A stretch of 7,341 bases of DNA from Bradyrhizobium sp. (GTDB lineage Bacteria; Pseudomonadota; Alphaproteobacteria; Rhizobiales; Xanthobacteraceae): assembly GCA_028290305.1 (NCBI GenBank), contig JAQGKC010000102.1, positions 1-7,341 on the forward strand, in the 5' to 3' direction. A program made the translations under genes and the position numbers. Below, piece by piece: positions 1 through 5,602 of the stretch; position 1 is the first letter of the stretch; each line of letters begins with the position of its first letter. Under the pieces are notes generated by a model that saw only the letters and a program-made list of their open reading frames with translations, did not search any database and was not told the DNA's origin.

Positions 1-14
1 TTTGCCCACCCTAC
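1..14 (-). repeat. Dispersed GTAGGG(T/C)GGGCAAA repeat, copy 1
   Basis: On the minus strand this reads GTAGGGTGGGCAAA and begins six bases after the sbmA stop codon. A copy with a single mismatch lies on the plus strand at 1318-1331, so the two form an inverted pair around sbmA. I recall this string as the head of a common intergenic repeat in Bradyrhizobium; the rest of this copy would lie outside the window. Confidence 0.5.
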
Positions 15-19
15 GACTA

Positions 20-1240
20 TCACAACGACTTTGGCTCGGTTCGTGTCTCGATCGAAGGCAGAGGTTCGCCACCGATCTTGGCCTCAAAACCCCGCAACCG
101 CTGATAGATCGAAATCAGTTCGACGATTGTGCTCCACGAGTTGACAAGATACTGAAACGAGGTTCTGACCTGCGTGAAGGCGTTCAGGATCTGGTTCATC
201 GAACCGAGCGTGATCTTGCCAGCAATGATCGTTGGTCCGAGCAGGATGTAGGGAAAGATGACGTCGGTCTGCAAATAAACGATGCGGCCGATATTGAAGT
301 ACATGAAGTTCAGGTAAAGCCGAAAGTAGTTCCGGCGAATGGCACCGAACAGCTCGCTCACGGTCGGTGGATCGACGCGGGCCGGATTATCTTCGCCGAG
401 CACGAGCTCCTTGCGATAGGCCGCTTCGACACGTTGGTTGAAAAACTCGATCCCGGGCAGCCGGATGCCGATCAGCGCCAGCGCACCGGTTCCGAGCACC
501 GACCAGATCACTGCGGCGAATACCAGGGGATAGGGGATCGAGCCGATCAGCGGCAGCTCCGTGACATTGCTGGAGAGTCTCACGAGAACCGGCAGGAAGG
601 CCAAGAGCGTCAGCACGGCACTGATCAGATTGACGCCGAGGCCTTCCATCGTGGTTGCAAACCGCATGGTGTCCTCCTGCACCCGCTGCGAGGCACCCTC
701 GATGGTCCGGAGCTGTGGCCAGTTTGCGATGTAGAAGTCGTTCATCGCGGTCCGCCAGCGGAAGATGTAGTGGCTGACAAAGAACCGCGTCATCACGCCG
801 ACTACGACCGCGATCAGGGCGATGCCGGCGAAGGTCGACAATTCGCTGTAGAACTGCTCGACCGTGACCGGCTTCGATTTCGAAAGCGCGGCCTGGACGA
901 GATCGTAGAACGGCCCATACCAGCTGTTGATGGCGACGCTGACCTGGACCTGAAAATAAGAGGTGAACAGGATCAGCGCGGAACCGAGGATGGACCACGG
1001 CGCCCAGGGATGCGGAGCGAATACCATCCAGGCGCCGGCGAAGATTGCGACGCAAAGGGCGAAATACAGGTCGAACCAAAGCGACGGTGCTGACCAGAAT
1101 ATCTCCACGCCGACACCTCCGGGCGCAGACGACCCGATGAGATTGCCGGCAAAGCCATACCAGAACGCCATCGCCAGGGCCGTCCAGACGATGGCCGACA
1201 GAAAGAACAGTTGCGGGCGGGGGAAAAATGAAACGAACAT
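20..1240 (-). CDS. sbmA: SbmA/BacA-family peptide antibiotic transporter
   Basis: Inner-membrane, proton-driven importer of peptides and peptide antibiotics such as microcin B17, bleomycin and proline-rich or plant defence peptides; in rhizobia the BacA relatives are needed for survival inside legume nodules. The 406-residue product matches E. coli SbmA in length and, from memory, along its whole sequence: an N-terminal [16 protein letters not shown] segment, [15 protein letters not shown] near residue 105, [18 protein letters not shown] near 152, [18 protein letters not shown] near 186, [19 protein letters not shown] near 265 and [18 protein letters not shown] near 302. Several hydrophobic segments fit the membrane fold, and no ATPase domain follows, unlike BclA. 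The ATG at 1240 gives the family's normal N-terminus, although the Shine-Dalgarno is weak. It appears monocistronic and intact. The family is certain; the choice between the names sbmA and bacA is convention. Confidence 0.94.
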   Translation of the reverse strand: MFVSFFPRPQLFFLSAIVWTALAMAFWYGFAGNLIGSSAPGGVGVEIFWSAPSLWFDLYFALCVAIFAGAWMVFAPHPWAPWSILGSALILFTSYFQVQVSVAINSWYGPFYDLVQAALSKSKPVTVEQFYSELSTFAGIALIAVVVGVMTRFFVSHYIFRWRTAMNDFYIANWPQLRTIEGASQRVQEDTMRFATTMEGLGVNLISAVLTLLAFLPVLVRLSSNVTELPLIGSIPYPLVFAAVIWSVLGTGALALIGIRLPGIEFFNQRVEAAYRKELVLGEDNPARVDPPTVSELFGAIRRNYFRLYLNFMYFNIGRIVYLQTDVIFPYILLGPTIIAGKITLGSMNQILNAFTQVRTSFQYLVNSWSTIVELISIYQRLRGFEAKIGGEPLPSIETRTEPKSL

Positions 1241-1317
1241 TGTTTGTATCCAATCTCAGGTCAGACGTTTTCCGGTTCCTTTGTCGGACTCCGCGCATGC
1301 GGGAAGCGCCCGAAGCT

Positions 1318-1345
1318 GTAGGGCGGGCAAAACCAGTGTGCCCGC
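1318..1345 (+). repeat. Dispersed GTAGGG(T/C)GGGCAAA repeat, copy 2, with hairpin
   Basis: GTAGGGCGGGCAAA at 1318-1331 matches 13 of 14 bases of the copy at 1-14, in the opposite orientation. It also forms a hairpin with a perfect 7-bp stem, GCGGGCA at 1323-1329 pairing with TGCCCGC at 1339-1345 around a 9-base loop. This hairpin-type intergenic repeat lies about 80-105 bases upstream of the sbmA start, so it could also affect that gene's leader. Confidence 0.5.
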
Positions 1346-1406
1346 GCATTCCAGTAGTAAGCTGAGTACGGCGCCGCGCGCCTTTGCTCACCTTAACAAT
1401 TCGTCA

Positions 1407-1422
1407 CGTCATTGCGAGGAGG
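1407..1422 (+). repeat. Partial CGTCATTGCGAGGAG-type dispersed repeat
   Basis: CGTCATTGCGAGGAGG matches the start of an intergenic repeat that I recall as very frequent in Bradyrhizobium and related genomes, where it usually continues into GCGAAGCAATCC-like sequence. Here the similarity stops after about 16 bases, so this would be a truncated copy. The identification rests on memory and a short match. Confidence 0.35.
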
Positions 1423-1566
1423 ACGCAAGCTTTGCTGTCTCAATCGAAATCACCTAATTGATTCAATAAGTGAGACGGTGAAACAGCACGCCTTCAAAGT
1501 CGCGGTAACGCTGCGCCGGAACGTGCTTAGTTCGGAAGCGATAGAGGAAGCTCTGCCCTTGCTGTC

Positions 1567-1662
1567 TCATTTACGCGGCACCGCGTTCTCAGCTTCAAGC
1601 CGCAACTTCGACTTGAATGGCGAGGTCAGGACGGACAGAGCGAAACAGAACAGCCCGATCAT
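1567..1662 (-). pseudogene. N-terminal remnant of an integrase-type transposase
   Basis: The minus strand encodes 31 residues from the ATG at 1662, beginning MIGLFCFALSVLTSPFKSK and continuing LRLEAENAVPRK before a TGA at 1567-1569. This matches the start of a common DDE/integrase-core transposase family found in rhizobia, which opens with a hydrophobic stretch and then SPF(K/R)SK, RLEAENA and LRHQL-type sequence. Similarity ends after ENAVPR, so the helix-turn-helix and the whole catalytic domain are missing; the intact protein would be several hundred residues. The break coincides with one copy of the 11-base direct repeat at 1559-1569. It shows that an insertion sequence was once here and was later deleted. 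The family call is from memory of the N-terminus alone. Confidence 0.65.
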
Positions 1663-1829
1663 TCCGCAAGCTTAAGCGATTCCATCACGTCATCAACTCG
1701 GATAAGGTTTTCGGTACACACAGCAGTCGAGTTCGAGCCCCACATTGCCGCGGGCACCCGAAAAGCCCCGCCCAAGGGAGTTTGAGCAAGGCGCAGGATA
1801 CTTGCGCGCTAAGGATCACGGCGCGCTAA

Positions 1830-1850
1830 CTGGGCCTCGCAGGGCTCCAG
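1830..1850 (-). terminator. Possible weak terminator hairpin after the 84-residue gene
   Basis: CTGGGCC at 1830-1836 pairs with GGC and CCAG at 1843-1850, with one bulged base and a 6-base loop. It lies 19 bases past the stop of the minus-strand gene at 1869-2123. No T-run follows on the minus strand, so it is not a classical intrinsic terminator. Confidence 0.25.
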
Positions 1851-1868
1851 GAGTCGTTCGGATTCTTT

Positions 1869-2123
1869 CTAATGACGGCTGGTGATCAAGACAACCGGCG
1901 CCGGTTCGTCAGTGGCCTTACGAGTCTCTTCGGAAGCGACGCTTGTCGGCTGAGGCGCAGGGCAATTTGGTCCACTGCATGTTGGCGAAGCTTCGGCCGT
2001 CTGATCGGTGGTGGCGACAGCCTGGTCCTTCGCACTGGCCTCACGATTCCAGTCGCAAGCGGCAGCCGAATGCGCGGCAAAGGCAAAAGCCGCAAAGGCC
2101 GTAACGACGAAGAGCTTCTTCAT
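1869..2123 (-). CDS. Small exported protein of unknown function (84 residues)
   Basis: The product starts MKKLFVVTAFAAFAFAAHSA, a textbook Sec signal peptide with a lysine-rich head, a hydrophobic core and a likely cut in AAA/CDW near residue 22. The mature part is about 62 residues, hydrophilic and rich in Thr, Ala, Glu and Pro, with cysteines at about 23, 49 and 54 (TCSGPNC). Cys23 directly after the predicted cut could suggest a lipoprotein, but the residues before it do not form a clean lipobox. The start is well supported by AAAGGAG at 2131-2137, seven bases before the ATG. It appears to be transcribed alone. I recall similar CDWNREASAKD-type hypothetical proteins in Bradyrhizobium, but no function is known to me; a periplasmic location is the inference. 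Confidence 0.8.
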   Translation of the reverse strand: MKKLFVVTAFAAFAFAAHSAAACDWNREASAKDQAVATTDQTAEASPTCSGPNCPAPQPTSVASEETRKATDEPAPVVLITSRH

Positions 2124-2221
2124 GGCGGGGCTCCTTTCATAGGGCGCCTATTTGTACCACAGCCCGAGACCACCTCAAATGCTCAAGCGCAATCACGAAA
2201 GGGTAAAGAAATCGTCATGGG

Positions 2222-2497
2222 CTAGGTGTCCCGAGATGGAGAGCTGAAGTGCCGGTGACACTGGGGTTCTAACGCAGCAACGCCTGTCGCGGGCCTGCCT
2301 TTTTCTTCGATCCACCCGCCAGCGCGAAGAGGCACAACGTTTGTGAGTGCTGTCTCGGAAGTGGGATCCGGGCCGGCTTGGACCATGCCGTCATGTCTCA
2401 CGAAGAGTTCGGAGCGTGGATCGATGGCAAGGCGATCGAATAGAGCCTGCAGCTCGGGCCGGAGTCCGTTGCCGCACCGGGCGCCGGTCTTAGGCAT
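2222..2497 (-). CDS. Hypothetical protein, last gene of a four-gene micro-operon (91 residues)
   Basis: Not a family I recognise. The product begins MPKTGARCGNGLRPELQALF and continues with a short helical, charged stretch (DRLAIDPRSELFVRHDGMV near residues 22-40), then a Pro/Gly/Arg-rich tail; no signal peptide or membrane segment is seen. An upstream in-frame ATG at 2557 exists, but the ATG at 2497 is the better start because it has AAGGGGG at 2505-2511 seven bases ahead and overlaps the stop of the 75-residue gene as TGATG. That overlap predicts translational coupling. It is the last gene of the run that starts at 3053. Confidence 0.6.
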   Translation of the reverse strand: MPKTGARCGNGLRPELQALFDRLAIDPRSELFVRHDGMVQAGPDPTSETALTNVVPLRAGGWIEEKGRPATGVAALEPQCHRHFSSPSRDT

Positions 2498-2724
2498 CAG
2501 ATCGCCCCCTTGACGACGTAGTCGCCTGGCACGCACTTGATGCGGGCAACCGTCCATTGGTCGCCGCTGAAGATCGAGCGGCGCTTCCAGTCTGCGATCG
2601 CGGGCTGCGACAGCATGCAGGCCTGCATGGGCATCTCATTCTTGACGACGATTTCCTCGCGGCAGACCGGCTGCGAGATGCTGGCCAGTGTGTGGCACAT
2701 CAGGGCGACGACGGTGATTTGCAT
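2497..2724 (-). CDS. Small, probably exported cysteine-containing protein (75 residues)
   Basis: The N-terminus MQITVVALMCHTLASISQPV is short, hydrophobic and signal-like, although it lacks the usual basic head. The rest is a compact domain with cysteines at 21, 36 and 64 and the stretch MPMQACMLSQPAIADWKRR, which I recall from small rhizobial and phage-associated hypothetical proteins of similar length. The pairing of Cys21, Cys36 and Cys64 could include a disulfide if the protein is exported. The start lies 12 bases after the previous gene's stop, preceded by a modest AGAGAAA site, and the TGA overlaps the next ATG by one base. Function unknown; position in the micro-operon is its best clue. 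Confidence 0.7.
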   Translation of the reverse strand: MQITVVALMCHTLASISQPVCREEIVVKNEMPMQACMLSQPAIADWKRRSIFSGDQWTVARIKCVPGDYVVKGAI

Positions 2725-2736
2725 GTTGGCGTTTCT

Positions 2737-2940
2737 CTATTGTGCCGGGCCGAAATGAAGATGCCCGATTCTGACCCGGGCATTGGATAGCTGTGACACG
2801 ATCTCAAACCGCGTCTTGCTGAATCCTTTGTCGAAGCCGGAAAGGATGTAGCAGTCGTCGCGTTCGGCGCGGACCTCGTACTCCCAGCCCTCGACCAGAA
2901 CGTCAGTCTGGAACAAGTTATCGATGCATCGAACGATCAT
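2737..2940 (-). CDS. Small hypothetical protein with phage-like character (67 residues)
   Basis: The sequence has the layout of short proteins often found in prophages and accessory regions: an MIVRCIDN start, an aromatic/valine beta segment (GWEYEVRAERDDCYIL near residues 18-33), and a GFSKTRFEIV motif near 41-50. This alternation suggests a small beta-barrel, SH3-like fold, but that is inference. The ATG at 2940 overlaps the stop of the 38-residue gene as ATGA, so it is probably translated by coupling and has little Shine-Dalgarno of its own. It is followed after 12 bases by the 75-residue gene. No catalytic motif is visible. Confidence 0.7.
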   Translation of the reverse strand: MIVRCIDNLFQTDVLVEGWEYEVRAERDDCYILSGFDKGFSKTRFEIVSQLSNARVRIGHLHFGPAQ

Positions 2941-3053
2941 GGTCGCCGTTCGATTTCATCTTCCAGCCATTCGAAGACGACTTCGCGCGGCATCAAGGTG
3001 AGCGCGGCCCAGCAGATGATTCCCACGCGGGCGGCGATGAGGTATGGCGTCAT
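2937..3053 (-). CDS. Micro-protein leading the four-gene operon (38 residues)
   Basis: A very short open frame: MTPYLIAARVGIICWAALTL followed by an acidic, amphipathic tail MPREVVFEWLEDEIERRP. Residues 5-20 are hydrophobic enough for a short membrane segment or a helix that packs on a partner. It is included because its TGA overlaps the next gene's start as ATGA, the coding strand matches the three genes behind it, and AGGGG lies upstream at about 3065-3069. Its size puts it below usual annotation cut-offs. It could be a functional micro-protein or only a leader whose translation couples the operon; the sequence cannot decide between these. Confidence 0.5.
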   Translation of the reverse strand: MTPYLIAARVGIICWAALTLMPREVVFEWLEDEIERRP

Positions 3054-3204
3054 GGCGCTGCTGTCCCCTTCGTTGTGCGGACACTGTTTAGATAAGACCC
3101 AACCGGACCGTCACCACTAAATCCTTTGTTATGCGCAATCGACCGACACTCTCGATATCGTGAAGATGGTTCGAGCGCGGCGCACGACTGGGAAAAAGGA
3201 CCCA

Positions 3205-3534
3205 CTAGCTGCCACAATGCTCCGCTATCAGATTGTTAAAGGCGTCAATCTTGGTGTTGAGCAGGACAAGGTCCAGCCGACGACGGTCGGTGCGGCTTTC
3301 GCAGATCGAGGCGGTCCGACGCACTGTCACAGATTCGTCGAAAGTGATGGCGTAGTCGTGACAGATCTTCTCCGCATGGGCAGCGTCGATACGACTTAGT
3401 TGAGTTGCCGCCCAACGAGCGCGAGCAGAGGCAAGACCGGAGATGCGGGCGCACTCCGAGGATTAGGCCCTCGAGATTGCCGCCGGGTTGATCGGGAGCA
3501 AGACGGCAAACAAGAGCACCCGTATCATGAGCAT
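3205..3534 (-). pseudogene. Small exported protein interrupted by an in-frame stop after its signal peptide
   Basis: From the ATG at 3534 the minus strand reads MLMIRVLLFAVLLPINPAAI, then SRA and TAA (3463-3465), and continues in the same frame for 85 more codons to a TAG at 3205-3207. The first 23 residues form a signal peptide. The continuation SSECARISGLASARARWAAT, with IDAAHAEKICHDYAITFDE, TASICESRTDRRRLDLVL and NTKIDAFNNLIAEHC, reads like a compact helical protein with four spaced cysteines and resembles small exported proteins I recall from Bradyrhizobium. The simplest history is a single G-to-T change of a GAA codon. A second ATG at 3528 is also possible. It sits 17 bases behind the 90-residue gene, so the two were probably co-transcribed. 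Confidence 0.65.
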
Positions 3535-3551
3535 GATGCCGTAACCGCCGG

Positions 3552-3824
3552 CTATCGGATGGGGTTAGCCGCGTCGCGACGGCGTACATACACCGGCGAC
3601 AGCTGGTGCTGCCCGATCGGCGGCACGGCTTCAGAATCGAATCTTGGCCAGGGCCGATGCTCGGCACGCCATTTCGGGCCGGGGCCACGCATGTAGTGCA
3701 ATTCGGGCCGGTAGCTGTCGCGCACGTCCATGATCAGGTTGTGAACGACGCTGGCGAAGTCAGAGGCTGACTCAGCCGTTTTGCGAGCAAAACCTGATAA
3801 TGCGGTTGCATCTATGAGTCGCAT
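3552..3824 (-). CDS. Hypothetical protein with a strong ribosome binding site (90 residues)
   Basis: Not a family I can name. The product starts MRLIDATALSGFARKTAESA and has an N-terminal half that looks helical (SDFASVVHNLIMDVRDSY near residues 22-39), followed by a region rich in Pro, Arg and Trp (MRGPGPKWRAEHRPWPRF near 45-62) and a basic C-terminus. No signal peptide or membrane segment is seen. An in-frame upstream ATG at 3887 would add 21 residues, but the ATG at 3824 is chosen because a near-perfect Shine-Dalgarno lies seven bases ahead of it. It is followed after 17 bases by the interrupted exported protein. The strong site argues for real and efficient translation. Confidence 0.6.
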   Translation of the reverse strand: MRLIDATALSGFARKTAESASDFASVVHNLIMDVRDSYRPELHYMRGPGPKWRAEHRPWPRFDSEAVPPIGQHQLSPVYVRRRDAANPIR

Positions 3825-3831
3825 CGGTGAA

Positions 3832-3839
3832 CTCCTCCT
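3832..3839 (-). promoter_or_regulatory. Near-ideal Shine-Dalgarno deciding the 90-residue gene's start
   Basis: AGGAGGAG on the minus strand ends seven bases before the ATG at 3824. It is the strongest ribosome binding site in the window and favours this start over the in-frame ATG at 3887. Confidence 0.75.
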
Positions 3840-4054
3840 GTTGTCTTGCCGCTCGACACATCGGCGGTTACCCCCAAGCGTAATCACAGAGAGATGGACC
3901 GGACCATTGCACGGAGGTTTGATCCGTACGTTACATTTGGGTTGAGAAGAGCATACCTAGGTTTAGGATCGGCCACCTGGGCCCTTGCAACTGATGGGAA
4001 CGTCGACCTCGTTCGGCGCCCGCCCGCGTGACCCAGAAGGCGCTATCCCATGCT
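3840..4054. other. Stretch without a supportable gene
   Basis: I see no convincing coding sequence, repeat or RNA gene here. The plus-strand open frame at 3846-4031 and the minus-strand frame at 3963-4181 have no recognisable domains; the second overlaps the more protein-like 45-residue frame at 4055-4192. The promoter of the 90-residue gene should lie near 3840-3900. Confidence 0.5.
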
Positions 4055-4192
4055 TCAAAAAGGGGCGTTGGCCTGAGCGCGGCTGGTAAGCCAAGCACCT
4101 ATGACAAGTCCGAAAGCAGCCAAGATAAAGGACTGAATCGGCGCCGGAGTAGCTCGCCAAGTTTCTATTATGGTTGACCATACGGACATCAT
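4055..4192 (-). CDS. Possible single-span membrane peptide (45 residues)
   Basis: From the tandem ATGs at 4192 and 4189 the frame reads MMSVWSTIIETWRATPAPIQ, then SFILAAFGLVIGAWLTSRAQ and ANAPF. The middle block, about residues 19-36, is a clear transmembrane segment ending in a basic residue, which is how real small membrane proteins look. No good Shine-Dalgarno precedes either ATG. The stop follows a run of five T on the minus strand (4058-4062), so a one-base slip could have truncated a longer gene. The start lies three bases from the broken end of the dienelactone hydrolase remnant on the other strand, so its 5' part may be a junction artefact. Confidence 0.4.
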   Translation of the reverse strand: MMSVWSTIIETWRATPAPIQSFILAAFGLVIGAWLTSRAQANAPF

Positions 4193-4197
4193 GGTGA

Positions 4198-4530
4198 GCG
4201 CAAAACCGATCCGGCTTCGCCCACGACTGGGTGCGGTCGGCCCATGCCGCGATTTACGTCGCGCGGCTGAAAAAAATTGGCGCCAATGTAGACCTCGTTG
4301 AATATTCCGGTGCCTATCATGCGTTCGACACCCAGGCGATTGCGGGCACGATGCAGCTCCCGCACGCGCAGACTGCGAGTAAATACCGCTTCGAGGAAAA
4401 GCCGCAGGGCGTGATCATCAAAAGCGATACGGGCCAGCCCGCCACCTTCAACGACCCCTGTATCGAGCGTGGCGTGACGGTCGCCTATAATGCCGAGGCG
4501 ACCGACGCCGCCCGCAAGGACATCGTCTAA
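4198..4530 (+). pseudogene. C-terminal fragment of a dienelactone hydrolase family protein
   Basis: The frame opens after a TGA at 4195-4197 and reads through AHDWVRSAHAAIYVARLKK, GANVDLVEYSGAYHAFDTQ and RFEEKPQGVIIKSDTG to a TAA at 4528-4530. This is the C-terminal part of the alpha/beta hydrolase fold of dienelactone hydrolases. The HDW aspartate (4225-4227) and the HAFD histidine (4318-4320) fit the acid and base of the Cys-Asp-His triad; the nucleophilic cysteine and more than half of the protein are absent. A GTG at 4231 could be called as a start, but that would give a 99-residue protein without an active site. After the stop the frame continues ILSKLF, like the family's last helix, so the TAA itself may be a mutation. 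The normal length is roughly 240-290 residues. Confidence 0.8.
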
Positions 4531-4804
4531 ATTCTCAGCAAACTTTTCAACAAGTTGCCGAAGACTTTGAGTTGGAGGTCATCGGCTTCGGCGGCGTGAC
4601 CGAGATGCCCGCCTCTTAGCTCGGCTTCACGAACATGAGCCGCCGCAGGCGGACCACCGCTGGCATGCCCCGCAAACGGTGCGGCGCTAACCCTCATGCG
4701 GAAACCGGAGCAGAAGGTGTAAATTAAGCGTCCAAGATTTCCCCCACCATCGCTTGGTAGATCAATAGCTTGGCTCGCCGATCGGCGTCGGGACCCCACG
4801 CCGA
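4531..4804. other. Stretch between two hydrolase remnants with no clear gene
   Basis: Nothing firm. The first 20 or so bases continue the dienelactone hydrolase frame past its stop. On the minus strand just beyond 4805, the frame of the alpha/beta hydrolase remnant goes on as SAWGPDADRRAKLL and IYQAMVGEILDA to a stop near 4722; the WG-D pattern is reminiscent of that family's C-terminal strand but is too short to claim. Open frames on both strands at about 4530-4690 look equally protein-like, which usually means neither is real. Confidence 0.45.
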
Positions 4805-5482
4805 TTAACATTTTCGCTCCTTCAGAGCGGCCTTGATGGCGTGCTCAAAGGCGGCGGTCCGTTCGAAGCTCCGCATGATCTGGAGGAACGCTCGTCCGCA
4901 TCTGGTCCCAAGAGTAGCTTGCCGTAGGCATCGGCCTCTGCCCTGTTGATGTTGCGCGTGCCGTAAGTCTTGATGAGAACATAAAACATCGGAGTTCGCG
5001 CCGATTGTAGCCAGAGCCGCCCGATGACCGGCCAGGAAAAAGGATCCATGACCCACGGGCGTCGGAATTGGCTGACGTCGACGAGCGTATTGAGAACAGT
5101 GAGCGACTTAATTCTGTCGGGAACCCGCCGGATGACGTCAAAACCGTAGGCCCCCCTATGTCGTGAACCACTAAATGGAAATTTCTTATGCCTGCTGCGT
5201 CGATCGCTTGGAGATACCAAGTGGCCTACCCGCTCCAGGTGTAATTGAAATCGGCCGGCCGACCGGCAAGACCCAATCCCGGCAAATCAAGGGTTACTCC
5301 CTCAAGCCCGCGGCTGGCTAGTTCCGGTAGGAGCTTTCGATAAAGAAAGCGAGAAGTTGGAACCCCATGAACACAAATAACGGTCTCTCCCTGGCCATCC
5401 GCCACAAAACCGTGTTCGCCCCCTCGACCTCGAGAACACGGCCGTGCCGCCTCCATTCTTCGATTAACCGGTCGGCGTTCAT
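4805..5482 (-). pseudogene. Alpha/beta hydrolase, haloalkane dehalogenase-like, multiply broken
   Basis: Joining frames from the ATG at 5482 gives MNADRLIEEWRRHGRVLEVE, the oxyanion motif VHGVPTSRFLYRKLLPELAS, DLPGLGLAGRPADFNYTWSG, then IDAAGIRNFHLVVHDIGG, SLTVLNTLVDVSQFRRPWV and FLQIMRSFERTAAFEHAIK. The Asp of HDIGG (5160-5162) is at the nucleophile position, as in haloalkane dehalogenases and epoxide hydrolases. Four lesions are visible: a frameshift at the A-run 5406-5409, a TAG after TWSG (5226-5228), a frameshift at 5149-5156 and one near 4896. The frame then stops at 4805, so the C-terminal part with the catalytic His is missing. Relatives are near 290 residues. GGGAG lies just ahead of the ATG. 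The substrate cannot be inferred. Confidence 0.82.
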
Positions 5483-5602
5483 GGTCCGCTCCCGTCACCA
5501 AGAAGTGAGCCTAGAGTCATTAACGTCTAGCCCACGGATTGGGGCCTTGCTGGTGGCGCTTCAACGCCTTGACAGTCCGGCCGAGGCAGCAGCGAAAGCG
5601 CA

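Larger units (their letters stand above)
1241..1868. other. Gene-free stretch with repeats and a transposase stub
   Basis: No intact gene is supportable here. The stretch holds the sbmA leader, the repeat hairpin at 1318-1345, a partial CGTCATTGCGAGG-type repeat at 1407-1422, a pair of 11-base direct repeats (TTGCTGTCTCA at 1432-1442 and 1559-1569), the transposase stub at 1567-1662, and a pair of GCGCGCTAA direct repeats at 1804-1812 and 1821-1829. Plus-strand open frames at 1412-1675 and 1617-1829 have no recognisable protein character, and the first runs antisense through the transposase stub. Confidence 0.6.

Noticed and set aside
2..1093. Long plus-strand open frame (363 codons) opposite sbmA
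   Set aside because: It is antisense to an unmistakable transporter gene, has no domain character, and is rich in Arg, Asp and Glu as expected from the reverse of a GC-rich gene.
387..1391. Minus-strand frame of 334 codons overlapping sbmA
   Set aside because: It is a shadow in another frame of the same strand; the Arg/Pro-rich composition shows no recognisable protein.
1725..1760. TTCGAGCCC-like string resembling the T-arm of a tRNA
   Set aside because: The flanking bases do not form the five-pair T-stem, and no acceptor, D or anticodon arm could be found around it.
3061..3085. TGTCC and GGACA inverted pair upstream of the 38-residue gene, considered as an insertion-sequence end or operator
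   Set aside because: Only five base pairs match across a 12-base gap, with no second end or target duplication nearby.
3245..3688. Minus-strand frame of 147 codons across the 90-residue gene and the interrupted exported protein
   Set aside because: The alternative frames carry a signal peptide, a strong Shine-Dalgarno and coherent sequence; this one does not.
5511..5530. CTAGA and TCTAG pair upstream of the broken hydrolase, considered as an operator
   Set aside because: The symmetry stops after five bases on each side; this is expected by chance at this scale.
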